Origin: Streptomyces sp. CB01580
GTDB lineage: Bacteria; Actinomycetota; Actinomycetes; Streptomycetales; Streptomycetaceae
Assembly: GCF_001905795.1 (NCBI RefSeq)
Contig: NZ_LIXJ01000001.1
Coordinates: forward strand, 186,001-250,000
Reading direction: 5' to 3'
Length of the DNA: 64,000 nt
This document shows, in pieces, positions 1-10,252 of the stretch (its first letter is position 1; each line of letters opens with the position of its first letter). A model generated the notes under the pieces. It was not told where the DNA came from. It did no database searches and worked only from the letters and a program-made list of their open reading frames with translations. The translations under genes and the position numbers were made by a program.

Positions 1-112
1 TGAGACGTGGGACCGAGAGAGCGGGGCGGGGCGCGCGTCCCGGGTGGCGGCACCGGCCGTCCCCGGTGGCGCCGCTCCGGTCCATGCCGCCGCCCGGCCC
101 CTCGGCTCGGCC

Positions 113-144
113 CGATCCCTCTTGAACGCGTTCAAGAGGGATCG
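113..144. promoter_or_regulatory. Perfect 32-bp palindrome, likely repressor operator
   Basis: A perfect 32-bp inverted repeat is centred on TTGAACGCGTTCAA (122-135). A second copy of the core, TTGAACACGTTCAA, lies at 165-178. The two centres are 43 bp apart, about four helical turns. Both precede the gene starting at 220. TTGAAC-N2-GTTCAA is the kind of dyad bound by TetR-type repressors; the identity of the regulator is inference. No regulator gene lies beside it in the window. Confidence 0.6.
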
Positions 145-164
145 TAGAGTCACGCCGAGCAGGC

Positions 165-178
165 TTGAACACGTTCAA
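165..178. promoter_or_regulatory. Second copy of TTGAAC-N2-GTTCAA dyad
   Basis: A 14-bp palindrome, TTGAACACGTTCAA, repeats the core of the larger palindrome at 113-144. It lies 42 bp upstream of the ATG at 220, so binding here would probably block transcription of that gene. Confidence 0.6.
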
Positions 179-219
179 ACCTGCTGGTCCGGATCCGTAC
201 CCCACGAAGGCAGGCCCGC

Positions 220-744
220 ATGAGCACGCTCACCTACCCCGAGGTCGGCGCCACCCGCCTCGGTCCGCTCCCCCACGGGTACCACCACCTCCACCACCGG
301 ACCCGTGTCGGTCGCGGCCGGGCCGATTTCGAGGTGGCGGGCGCGGCGGTCACCGGCTGGGGCATGCACCGCCGCAGCGGGGCCCGGATCAACGCCTCGG
401 CCGCCCGCGCCGAGCCGGGGGCCGGTGTCCGGGTGTCCCTGGGCGTCGGCCCGTTCCGGTTCACCGCGCCCTGCCGCGTCGTCTGGACGGCGTACGAGCG
501 CGAGCGCGTCGGTTTCGGCTACGGAACGGTGGCCGGGCACCCGGAGTGCGGCGAGGAGTGCTTCGTGGTGGACCTGGCGGACGACGGGTCGGTGTGGTTC
601 ACCGTCATGGCGTTCAGCCGCCCGGCCGCGTGGTACAGCCGCCTCGCCGGGCCACTGGTGCCGGTCGTCCAGCGGTGGTACGCCCGTCGGCTCGGCATCG
701 CGCTGGGCCGCCTCGTGGCCGAGGGCCGGGACGCACGGGACTGA
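220..744 (+). CDS. DUF1990 family protein
   Basis: A 174-aa soluble protein that matches the DUF1990 pattern as I know it: N-terminal TYPEVGATR, a central hydrophobic beta-rich stretch (GVGPFRFTAPCRVVW), then GYGTVAGHPECGEE and a final FSRPAAWYSRLAGP followed by a basic helix. The family has no established biochemical function; it is common in actinobacteria. The ATG at 220 is chosen over the longer overlapping frame because it follows a purine-rich GAAGGCAGG. Two copies of a repressor-type dyad lie just upstream, so expression is likely to be inducible. The next gene (832) is co-directional but 87 bp away. Confidence 0.8.
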   Translation: MSTLTYPEVGATRLGPLPHGYHHLHHRTRVGRGRADFEVAGAAVTGWGMHRRSGARINASAARAEPGAGVRVSLGVGPFRFTAPCRVVWTAYERERVGFGYGTVAGHPECGEECFVVDLADDGSVWFTVMAFSRPAAWYSRLAGPLVPVVQRWYARRLGIALGRLVAEGRDARD

Positions 745-831
745 GGGGCGGGACGGGTCCGCCCAGGCGGACGAGGGGACGGGGCGCGCCGGGTTGAAGG
801 GCCGGGGCGCGCCGCCGGGCCGATACTGGAG

Positions 832-2289
832 GTGATGCAGTGGTTCACCGCGGACGGGTACTGGCTCAGCCGGCTGATCTTCCAGCGGGCCCTGGCCGGG
901 GTCTACCTGTTCGCCTTCCTCGCCGCCGCGCTCCAGTTCCGGGCGCTGATCGGTGAACGCGGCATGCTGCCCGTGCCGGACTTCCTCCGGCGCACGGACT
1001 GGCGCGACGCGCCCGGTCTGTTCCGGCTCCACTATTCCGACCGCTTCTTCGCGTGCGTCGCCTGGACGGGCTGTGCCCTCGCCGTCGCTCTGCTCGCGGG
1101 CGCGGACTCGTACGTTCCGCTCTGGGCGGCGATGGCGCTCTGGGCGCTGGCGTGGGCGCTGTACCTGTCGATCGTCCAGGTCGGCCAGACCTGGTACGCC
1201 TTCGGCTGGGAGTCGCTGCTGCTGGAGACCGGCTTCCTCGCCGTGTTCCTCGGCAACGCGCACACGGCTCCGCCCGTACTGGTGCTGTGGCTGCTGCGCT
1301 GGGTGCTGTTCCGGGTGGAGTTCGGCGCCGGGCTGATCAAGATCCGGGGCGACGAGTGCTGGCGCAGGCTGACATGCCTGTACTACCACCATGAGACGCA
1401 GCCGATGCCGGGGCCGCTGAGCTGGTTCTTCCACCGGCTGCCGAAGCCGGTGCACCGGACCGAGGTGGCGGCGAACCATGTGACCCAGCTCCTCGTGCCG
1501 GTGTTCCTCTTCACTCCGCAGCCGGTGGCGAGCGCCGCCGCGGGGCTGATGATCGTCACCCAGCTGTGGCTGGTGGTCTCGGGGAACTTCGCCTGGCTGA
1601 ACTGGCTGACGATCACGCTGGCCCTGCCCGCCGTCGACTGGTCCCTGTTCGCCGAGCCGCCGGCGCAGTCCGCGCCGCCGCTCTGGTACGAGATCGTCGT
1701 CATCGCCGTCACCGCGCTGGTGCTGTTCCTCAGCTACCGTCCGGCACGCAATCTGGTCTCCCGGCGCCAGGTGATGAACCGCTCGTTCGACCCGCTGCAT
1801 CTGGTCAACACCTACGGCGCGTTCGGCAGCATCAGCCGGGTACGGCTGGAGGTCGTGGTCGAGGGCACGGACGAGGAGGTGCTCCACGAGGGCACCGCCT
1901 GGCGGGAGTACGGGTTCCGCGGCAAGCCGGGCGACCCGCGCCGGCTGCCCCGGCAGTTCGCCCCGTACCATCTGCGGCTCGACTGGCTGATGTGGTTCGC
2001 GGCGCTCTCCCCCGCCTACGCGGGCCCCTGGTTCGGTCCGTTCGTGGAGCGGCTGCTGGAGAACGACCGGGACACCCTGCGGCTCCTGCGCCACAACCCG
2101 TTCCCGGACGCCCCGCCCACCCATGTCCGCGCCCGGCTGTACCGCTACCGGTACACGACGTGGCGCGAGCTGCGGGCCACCGGGCGGTGGTGGCACCGGA
2201 CCTTCGTACGGGACTTCATGCCGCCCGTCGCGCTCGCGCCCTCCCTGCGCGGCCGGACCGGAGGGTTCCGGCCGGACGGGCAGCTCTGA
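832..2289 (+). CDS. Lipase maturation factor family (DUF1222) membrane protein
   Basis: A 485-aa polytopic membrane protein. It begins WFTADGYWLSRLIFQRALAGVYL and shows the LMF1/DUF1222 features: an N-terminal TM cluster, GMLPVPDFL, QVGQTWYAFGWESLLLETGFLAVF, the conserved RWVLFRVEFGAGLIKIRGD..CWR, and a soluble C-terminal half (LVNTYGAFGSISRVRLEVVVEGT, RLDWLMWFAAL). In animals LMF1 helps fold secreted lipases in the ER; the role of the bacterial members is unknown. The start is either GTG 832 or ATG 835; a GGAGG at 828-832 is unusually close to both, so the true start is uncertain. A MITE-like repeat begins 5 bp after the stop codon. Confidence 0.85.
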   Translation: MMQWFTADGYWLSRLIFQRALAGVYLFAFLAAALQFRALIGERGMLPVPDFLRRTDWRDAPGLFRLHYSDRFFACVAWTGCALAVALLAGADSYVPLWAAMALWALAWALYLSIVQVGQTWYAFGWESLLLETGFLAVFLGNAHTAPPVLVLWLLRWVLFRVEFGAGLIKIRGDECWRRLTCLYYHHETQPMPGPLSWFFHRLPKPVHRTEVAANHVTQLLVPVFLFTPQPVASAAAGLMIVTQLWLVVSGNFAWLNWLTITLALPAVDWSLFAEPPAQSAPPLWYEIVVIAVTALVLFLSYRPARNLVSRRQVMNRSFDPLHLVNTYGAFGSISRVRLEVVVEGTDEEVLHEGTAWREYGFRGKPGDPRRLPRQFAPYHLRLDWLMWFAALSPAYAGPWFGPFVERLLENDRDTLRLLRHNPFPDAPPTHVRARLYRYRYTTWRELRATGRWWHRTFVRDFMPPVALAPSLRGRTGGFRPDGQL

Positions 2290-2293
2290 GGCG

Positions 2294-2478
2294 CCCCAGG
2301 GCGTGTTGCGAAAGTGGCGTCGTCCGCCCGAAGGGCGGGGCCCGCGGCGTCCGGCGCGGTGCATCGCAAGGCGGAGGGTCGTCCTCGTACCGGGCGTACG
2401 TGGAAGATCCCGACAACGCGGCGAGACGCCGTGCCAGACGTCGCAGGCCGGACGGGACTCTCGAAACACGCCCTGGGG
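2294..2478 (-). repeat. MITE-like inverted-repeat element, copy 1
   Basis: A 185-bp non-coding element with terminal inverted repeats. The left end reads CCCCAGGGCGTGTTGCGAAA. The right end, reverse-complemented, begins with the same 14 bases and then matches with two substitutions over the next 9. The core at about 2343-2450 is homologous, without gaps and at about 85% identity by eye, to the reverse complement of the core of the element at 61552-61719. It starts 5 bp after the preceding stop, so it may act as a 3' hairpin for that transcript. No transposase is encoded. Confidence 0.75.
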
Positions 2479-2495
2479 TGGTCCGCACGGCACGC

Positions 2496-2548
2496 GCCGG
2501 GGCTCCGGGACCGTCCCCGCGTTCGGAGGACGGCCCCGGAGCCCCGGC
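2496..2548. terminator. Large GC-rich hairpin, probable terminator
   Basis: A long inverted repeat: GCCGGGGCTCCGGG pairs with its complement ending at 2548, and an inner ACCGTCC/GGACGG extends the stem. It has no clear U-tract. It lies 9 bp beyond the stop of the small leftward gene at 2558-2734, so it most likely ends that transcript. Confidence 0.6.
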
Positions 2549-2557
2549 GCGGAGCGG

Positions 2558-2734
2558 TCAGTCGATGCCCGGCAGGATGTGCGGCTCGGCGAGGTCGTCC
2601 TCGTAGCCGGCCAGCCTGATCGGCGCGGACCTGGCCCAGACCTCGATGTTCCGGAGCTTCTCGGGCCGCCGCGCCCGCTCTCCGTACCGTTCGGCCGGTG
2701 GCTTCTCTTGCTTCGTCAGCTCTGGTGTCGTCAC
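2558..2734 (-). CDS. Small 58-aa protein of unknown function
   Basis: A short gene inside a longer open frame. The GTG at 2734 is preceded by AAGGAG with a 6-nt spacer, the best ribosome binding site in the area, and codes a 58-aa peptide. The N-terminal half is charged and Pro-rich (TPELTKQEKPPAERYGERARRPEKL). The C-terminal half looks conserved in style, with RNIEVWARSAPIRLAGYEDD and an end in EPHILPGID. No signal peptide, TM segment or Cys is present. I do not recognise a characterised family. The charged head and the Trp/Tyr-containing tail would suit a RiPP precursor, but no modifying enzyme is adjacent, so this is only a possibility. It has its own terminator-like hairpin downstream (2496-2548). 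Confidence 0.7.
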   Translation of the reverse strand: MTTPELTKQEKPPAERYGERARRPEKLRNIEVWARSAPIRLAGYEDDLAEPHILPGID

Positions 2735-3012
2735 CGCGCACTCCTTCGTGTCGCGTAACCCGGGGCGCCGCCGACTTCCCGGCCTCTTTCCGGGAGTCGA
2801 CCACCCGTGAGGGGCAGGGAAATGAACGTTCGGTCGCGGTGGCGCCGTATGCGGGGCGGGACGGCGACTCGGTTGACGAGCCTGTCCCTGGACGGTCGGG
2901 GAGGATTTTGTGAACTCCCCGATGACGTCCGTTCGCATCAGAGTAACCAAATGAGCATGATCCCGCTCGATGGAACGTGTGCCATAGGTCACTTTTGGCC
3001 ACTCCATACGGC

Positions 3013-3046
3013 AAAAACCCGGCCAGGAGGATGCTCCCGGCCGGGT
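3013..3046 (-). terminator. Rho-independent terminator of the SDR gene
   Basis: On the minus strand an ACCCGGCC-(GGAGC..)-GGCCGGGT stem is followed by five T residues. It lies 58 bp beyond the stop of the leftward gene at 3104-4594. Confidence 0.85.
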
Positions 3047-3103
3047 CCGTGGCCCCGCGCGCCCGTCGATCGGCGGACGACGGGCCTGATCGCTCCCCTG
3101 CGG

Positions 3104-4594
3104 CTACCAGTTGGCGGGCGCGTAGTCCTTGAGGAAGCAGCCGTACAGGTCCTCGCCCGCCTCACCGCGCACGATCGGGTCGTAGACGCGGGCGGCTCCG
3201 TCGACCAGGTCGAGCGGGGCGTGGAAGCCCTCCTCCGCGAGGCGGATCTTGTCGGGGTGCGGACGCTCGTCGGTGATCCAGCCGGTGTCGACGGCGGTCA
3301 TCAGGATGCCGTCCCTCTGGAACATCTCCTGGGCGCTGGTGCGGGTGAGCATGTTCAGCGCGGCCTTGGCCATGTTGGTGTGCGGGTGGCCCGCTCCCTT
3401 GTAGCCGCGGCTGAAGACGCCCTCCATGGCGGAGACGTTGACCACGTAGGCGCGCTTGGCCGCGGTCGCCGCCATGGCCGGGCGCAGCCGGCTGATGAGG
3501 ATGAACGGCGCGGTGGAGTTGCAGAGCTGGACCTCCAGCAGCTCGATCGGTCCGACCTCGTCGACCGTCTGGATCCAGCTGTTGGTGTCGTGCAGGTCGG
3601 GCACCAGACCGCCCGCGTCGATCGCCCGGCCCGCGGCGATTCGCTCCAGCGAGGCGGATCCGCTGACCAGGGCGAGTTCGGTGACGTCCTGCGCGGTCAG
3701 ACCCTCCTGGCGGGCGGCCGGGAGGGCCGCGACACGGTCGACGGAGCCGCTGCCGAAGGCGCCGATGACCTCGGCGGCGGGCAGCTCGCCCGCGGGGAGC
3801 GGGGCCGACTCCGCGCCGACCAGTTCGCTGTACGCGTTGGCCGAACGGCGTACGGTCTGCGCCGCGTTGTTGATCAGGATGTCCAGCGGGCCCTCGGCGG
3901 CGACGGAGTCGGCGAGCGCGACGACCTGGGCGGGGTCGCGCAGGTCTATGCCCACGATCTTCAGCCGGTGGATCCACTCGTCGCTGTCCGGCATCGCCTT
4001 GAAGCGTCGGATGGCGTCGTTGGGGAAGCGGGTGGTGATGGTGGTGTGCGCGCCGTCGCGCAGCAGCCGGAGCGCGATGTACATACCGATCTTCGCGCGG
4101 CCACCGGTGAGGAGCGCGCGACGCCCGGTCAGGTCCGTGCGCGCGTCGCGGCGCGCCCGGTTCTCCCTGGCGCACGGCTGGCACAGCTGGTGGTAGAACG
4201 CGTCGACCTCCACGTACCGGGTCTTGCAGATGTAGCAGGACCGGGGGCGCTGAAGGATGCCGGCGATCTCGGACGCGGTGGAGGACGACGGCAGGACGCC
4301 GTTGGTCTCGTCGTCGATCCGGTCGGCCGAACCGGTCGCGGTCGCCTCGGTGACGGTCTTGTCGTGGGCGGTCTTCGCGGCGCGGCGCTCCTGACGGCGG
4401 CGCTGCTTGACGGTCCGGTAGATCCCGGCCGTGGCGCGGCGTACGGCGATGGCGTCGGGGTGGTCGATCTCGATGCCGTCGAGTTCTTCCAGCACGCTCA
4501 GGCAGACGGCCAGCCGCTCCGGATCGATGCCGGGACCGAACTCCTCCGCACCGGAAACGAGCTCCGGACCGTCCTGTGTCACCGTCACTGCCAT
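3104..4594 (-). CDS. SDR-fold protein with N-terminal zinc ribbon
   Basis: A 496-aa cytoplasmic protein. Residues 1-100 are helical and charged (RRRQERRAAK). Around residues 118-140 there is a CYIC...CQPC zinc-ribbon motif. From about 153 a short-chain dehydrogenase domain begins, with a nucleotide site (LTGGRAKIG instead of TGxxxGIG), NNAAQ and the catalytic Ser region VVNVSAMEG. The usual YxxxK is replaced by TNMAK, so the catalytic Tyr is missing at its normal place. It may be a non-redox or regulatory SDR. The ATG at 4594 has GAGG only one base away; the GTG two codons later would have a better spacer. It is monocistronic with its own terminator. Confidence 0.75.
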   Translation of the reverse strand: MAVTVTQDGPELVSGAEEFGPGIDPERLAVCLSVLEELDGIEIDHPDAIAVRRATAGIYRTVKQRRRQERRAAKTAHDKTVTEATATGSADRIDDETNGVLPSSSTASEIAGILQRPRSCYICKTRYVEVDAFYHQLCQPCARENRARRDARTDLTGRRALLTGGRAKIGMYIALRLLRDGAHTTITTRFPNDAIRRFKAMPDSDEWIHRLKIVGIDLRDPAQVVALADSVAAEGPLDILINNAAQTVRRSANAYSELVGAESAPLPAGELPAAEVIGAFGSGSVDRVAALPAARQEGLTAQDVTELALVSGSASLERIAAGRAIDAGGLVPDLHDTNSWIQTVDEVGPIELLEVQLCNSTAPFILISRLRPAMAATAAKRAYVVNVSAMEGVFSRGYKGAGHPHTNMAKAALNMLTRTSAQEMFQRDGILMTAVDTGWITDERPHPDKIRLAEEGFHAPLDLVDGAARVYDPIVRGEAGEDLYGCFLKDYAPANW

Positions 4595-5140
4595 TCCTCT
4601 GTCACTCGTCGCTCATGGCGGAGACCGCCGCACCTGCTTCTTCCGGGCGGAAACGCCCCGGTCAAGTCTGCCATGCACCGGATGCTGCTCCGTTCGCGTG
4701 CCCCGCGCGCGAGGGCCGGGGCGCGGCGGCCGACCGCGCCGTCCCCCGCGGCCCGCCCATCCGGCGTTCCGCTCCCCGGCCCCGGTACCGTGCGGGCCCC
4801 GTGGCGAGCCGTTCCGTTCCGGTCCCGCTCCGCCTGCCTCCGAGACCGTTCCGTCCGGGTGCGCGCCCGTCGCATCGCCGTGCCCTCCCTGCTCCGCCCC
4901 CATGATTCCGGCATGGACGGGTCACATATGCTTCCCTCCGGTGCGGCCGGGGCCACGCTCGGTGACCACGGCCGCGAAAGCCGTACGCCCGTCATGCCGT
5001 CGAGGAGTTCCACGCCGTCGGGGAGGACGCCGGGCCCGCGAACGCGGGCGGCGGCTCCCCGGAGTGAGACCGTTCGTCGCGGGTAGGCGAACGTCGAGAA
5101 GCCGACACCGAACACCCCTGCGTCGCCCTGGCTGGAGCAC
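4595..5140. other. Intergenic region between divergent genes
   Basis: 546 bp separates the leftward SDR gene from the rightward ATPase gene. The open frames here have GC-rich shadow composition and no convincing ribosome binding site. It must contain both promoters, but I could not pick a confident -10/-35 pair. Confidence 0.4.
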
Positions 5141-5611
5141 ATGAACGAACAGGTCACCGCACGGCCGGCCGACCGTCCCCGCCCGGACCGTCCCGCCGGC
5201 CAAGGCCCCACCGAGGTTCTGCACAGCGCCGAGGTGTTCGACGGCGAGCCGGGCTGCATCGCGCGGGCCCGTGCCCTTGCCGACCGCTTCCTGGCCCGGC
5301 TGGCCGCCGAGTGGCTCGCGGTGTTCGGCGAGCGCACCCGCGGCGATCTGATGCTGGCCGTGAGCGAACTGGTCACCAACGCGGACCGCTACACGCAGGG
5401 ACCGTATCTGCTGGAGCTGGAGGGAACGGCGGAGCGCGTCAGCGTCACGGTGTACGACAGCAGCACGGCGCTCCCCTTGTTCTTCTCGCCCGATCCGGCC
5501 CGCCCCGGAGGCCATGGCATGGAGATCGTCGTGGCGCTGTGCGACCGGCTGACCGCCGAGCGCGTGCCGGTGGGCAAGCGCATCCGCGCCGAGTTCGAGC
5601 TGAGCAGCTGA
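5141..5611 (+). CDS. HATPase_c anti-sigma/serine kinase-like regulatory protein
   Basis: A 156-aa protein of the RsbW/SpoIIAB-like histidine-kinase ATPase family that is abundant in Streptomyces. The N box is visible in AVSELVTNADRY and the G box in RPGGHGMEIV, with a preceding helix (CIARARALADRFLARLA) typical of the class. Such proteins bind ATP and usually regulate a sigma factor or anti-sigma antagonist by binding or phosphorylation. No partner gene is adjacent. The ATG at 5141 follows CTGGAG at a short spacing. A strong hairpin follows the stop. Confidence 0.85.
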   Translation: MNEQVTARPADRPRPDRPAGQGPTEVLHSAEVFDGEPGCIARARALADRFLARLAAEWLAVFGERTRGDLMLAVSELVTNADRYTQGPYLLELEGTAERVSVTVYDSSTALPLFFSPDPARPGGHGMEIVVALCDRLTAERVPVGKRIRAEFELSS

Positions 5612-5614
5612 GCT

Positions 5615-5644
5615 GTGGGGCGGGCGGGACGCCGCCCGCCCCAC
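5615..5644 (+). terminator. Terminator hairpin
   Basis: A 13-bp perfect stem (GTGGGGCGGGCGG and its complement) with a 4-base loop starts 4 bp after the stop at 5611. There is no U-tract, as is common in Streptomyces. Confidence 0.7.
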
Positions 5645-5690
5645 GACCACTCCCCCGACCGGGCCGGCCCGTTCCGGTCCGTCACACACG

Positions 5691-5771
5691 TGTCAGGCCC
5701 TGTCAGGTGTGGCGGTCGCGCCGAACGCGTCGGGCGTGTCAGGTATGTCTGACCTTGTCAGGCGTGTCAGG
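5691..5771. repeat. Five dispersed direct copies of TGTCAGG
   Basis: TGTCAGG occurs at 5691, 5701, 5737, 5756 and 5765 within 81 bp. The last copy overlaps the stop codon of the leftward gene at 5767. The role is unknown; it may be slippage-generated sequence or an array of binding half-sites. Confidence 0.6.
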
Positions 5772-6450
5772 TGCGTTTGAAGACGCAGTCACCGCACAGC
5801 CCTCCGGCCGGGCAGCGGTAGTAGAGGCAACAACTGCGGCGCCGGAACGCCGTGTCGTGCGGGGTTCCGGTGTTCCGCAGATCCGGGTGGTCGAAGAGCT
5901 CGGCGGTCAGCGCGCGGGCCCTCGCGGCCACATCGGGGCGGTGGTTCGCGCGCGCCCGGTCGACGAGCTGACTCAGCGCACCCGCCAGGGCCGATCCCGC
6001 GTTGCCCCACAACAACCGGTCCGCCAGCGGGCCGTCCCGGTGGATCGCCTCGGCCAACGGCGCGAGATGACCGTACTGGACCACCTCCCGTATCCGCTCG
6101 GCGGTGCCGGGCAGCGTTTCGGCGGTGCTCAACCACAGGTCGTCGGGGCTGCTCGCCCGGGGGTCCCAGCGCAGGGCGTCGGGCGACAGATCGGGGAAGC
6201 GCCCGGTCAGTGCCGCCGGGCCGAGTGCGATCGACCAGAGCCGCGCCGCGAGCCCCAACTGCGCGATGGAGGCGGCGACTCTGCGCTCGTGCGTCCGGTG
6301 CCGCGCCGCGACCAGGTCGATGCGGGAGGACAGCGGTGCCGTCTCGCCCGCGTACAGCAGTGCCAGCGGCCGGTGCGCGCCCTCGGGCGGCGCGGTGGCG
6401 CGCAGGGCGAAGAACCCGCCCAACGAGGCCGCGGCCGACTCGTCCGTCAC
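5767..6450 (-). CDS. FhuF-like (2Fe-2S) ferric iron reductase
   Basis: A 227-aa protein. The C-terminus carries the FhuF signature CCLYYRCPAGGLCGDC, whose Cys cluster binds an unusual [2Fe-2S] centre. The family reduces ferric siderophore iron in the cytoplasm to release Fe(II). The body is all-helical (AARLWSIALGPAALTGRFPDL, WGNAGSALAGAL). The GTG at 6450 is preferred over the upstream in-frame ATG because GGGGGAGG lies 5 nt before it, and residues upstream of it are low-complexity. It stands alone; no transporter genes adjoin it. Confidence 0.85.
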   Translation of the reverse strand: MTDESAAASLGGFFALRATAPPEGAHRPLALLYAGETAPLSSRIDLVAARHRTHERRVAASIAQLGLAARLWSIALGPAALTGRFPDLSPDALRWDPRASSPDDLWLSTAETLPGTAERIREVVQYGHLAPLAEAIHRDGPLADRLLWGNAGSALAGALSQLVDRARANHRPDVAARARALTAELFDHPDLRNTGTPHDTAFRRRSCCLYYRCPAGGLCGDCVFKRT

Positions 6451-6676
6451 GCCGTCCTCCCCCACTTCTCCGTCGCCGCCGCCGGCGCCGTACGGCCCGC
6501 GTCGACCATGACCGCGTTCACCGTACCTCTCGGGACCGACGCCCCGGGGTCCCGCGCGAGTTGGACCGTCGACGTGAGAGGGACACCGGGCCGTGCGCCG
6601 TACAACCAAAGCAGTACACGTGATCGCCGACTCAGGTACGACGACGCGGCGGCTTCGGGACGACAGGGTGGTGCAC

Positions 6677-9105
<2,429 letters not shown>

Positions 9106-9207
9106 TTATGTGCAGACAAAGCAAGATGACAAGAGCGCCCGGAACGCCCCAACCGTCACGGTCCGTTGGCCGTGCCACCGGTCGGCCCGAACCCGTGCCC
9201 GCGCCTT

Positions 9208-9248
9208 CGTCGGCCCTCGTACCCGATGCGGGAGCGCGAGGGCCGACG
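9208..9248. terminator. 12-bp-stem hairpin
   Basis: CGTCGGCCCTCG (9208-9219) pairs perfectly with 9237-9248, and a CCCG/CGGG pair lies inside the loop. It lies between the truncated hydrolase and the Rpf gene on the minus strand, so it may terminate the TetR-hydrolase transcript. Confidence 0.5.
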
Positions 9249-9312
9249 GCTGCTTCCGGCATCCGAATCGGATCCAACAGCTGCTGTCCGAAGGTGGAAT
9301 GGATCCACGCGC

Positions 9313-9494
9313 CCGGCGCTCCCACCGGGCATCATGAGCAACAGCAGCCCCTGCCCGCGCACTTCGTAGCGCAGGGTCGCTCCCGGCACTTGCAGCAGTC
9401 CGGTGCGGTCGGGCAGCACGGGGCCGGATGCCTCGCGGTCGGGCGGAGCGGCCCCGGAGGCGGTGTGCGTCGTACGGGCCGTGCGGTCAGTCAT
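9313..9494 (-). pseudogene. Truncated alpha/beta hydrolase
   Basis: About 60 codons of an alpha/beta hydrolase N-terminus (LLQVPGATLRYEVRGQG, LLLLMMPGGSAG) starting at ATG 9494. After MMPGGSAG the reading frame goes on into unrelated sequence, and no nucleophile elbow or later hydrolase motif occurs in any frame. The start overlaps the end of the TetR gene by 8 bp, so an intact ancestor was translationally coupled to the regulator. It is probably the deletion remnant of the repressor's target gene. Confidence 0.7.
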
Positions 9495-10080
9495 CGCGTT
9501 CCTCCTCGCTCACGGCGGACGACCAGTGCTCCAGGAGGAAGTGCAGCGCCTCGACGGCCCGGTCCCAGGACCTGCGCACGTCGCGGGGCGCGCCGAACCC
9601 CCCGTTCGCCTCCAGGGCGCAGTAGCCGTGCAGGGTGCTGCGCAACAGCCGTACCGCGTCCGTGAGATCGGGCTCGGTCAGTCCGTAGGCGCGCAGCACC
9701 GCGCCGATGGTCTCGACCGTCCGCCGGTATGCCGAGGTCCGGACCGCGACGGCCGGGTCGATCCGCATCTGCGTCGCCTCGTACCGCCCGGGCCGCTCCA
9801 GCGCGAAGGACCGGTAGGCGTCGGCGAACGCGATCAGGGCGTCCTTGCCGGCTCTGCCCGCGACCGCGGTGTTGATGCGGTCGATGAACTCCCCCGCGGC
9901 GAACAGGGCCACCCGGGTCCGCAGGTCGTGGAGGTTTCGCACATGGGAGTACAGGCTGGCGTCCTTCACTCCGAAGCCTCGGGCCAGCGCGGAGATCGTG
10001 ACCTGGTCGAAGCCGACGGAGTCCGCCAGATTCGCCGCCGCCTCCACCACACGTTCGGTCGTGAGACCCGCGCGCACCAT
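9487..10080 (-). CDS. TetR/AcrR family transcriptional regulator
   Basis: A 197-aa repressor with an N-terminal helix-turn-helix (TTERVVEAAANLADSVGFDQVTIS, ALARGFGVKDASLYSHVRNLHDLR) and a C-terminal ligand domain of the WHG type (LRSTLHGYCALEANGGFG). The start is ATG 10080, where family similarity begins; an upstream in-frame ATG at 10116 is possible. It overlaps a truncated alpha/beta hydrolase downstream. A nested inverted repeat at 10119-10160, in the AT-rich gap before gnd, is the likely operator and implies autoregulation and perhaps control of the divergent gnd. Confidence 0.88.
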   Translation of the reverse strand: MVRAGLTTERVVEAAANLADSVGFDQVTISALARGFGVKDASLYSHVRNLHDLRTRVALFAAGEFIDRINTAVAGRAGKDALIAFADAYRSFALERPGRYEATQMRIDPAVAVRTSAYRRTVETIGAVLRAYGLTEPDLTDAVRLLRSTLHGYCALEANGGFGAPRDVRRSWDRAVEALHFLLEHWSSAVSEEERDD

Positions 10081-10118
10081 CCGCCACCCCACCGGAGCAC
10101 CATGCAGTCCATGCATGC

Positions 10119-10160
10119 TTACCTAGGCCCTCTAGGCAGTTGCCTAATATACATAGGTAA
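10119..10160. promoter_or_regulatory. Nested inverted repeats, likely TetR operator/promoter
   Basis: The outer dyad is TTACCTA (10119-10125) with TAGGTAA (10154-10160). The inner perfect dyad is TAGGCA-GT-TGCCTA (10133-10146). The stretch is unusually AT-rich for this genome (CTAATATACAT), as expected for a promoter between divergent genes. Confidence 0.65.
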
Positions 10161-10252
10161 CCCCGGACGGCCCACGCAGAACAGCCCCTCCCGCCCATCC
10201 GCGCCCATACTGAAGAACCCGGTTCCCGACACGGATTGCGGAGCACACACTG

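Noticed and set aside
175..2493. 772-residue minus-strand frame over the DUF1990 and lipase maturation factor genes
   Set aside because: Antisense shadow with biased composition; the plus-strand genes carry recognisable families.
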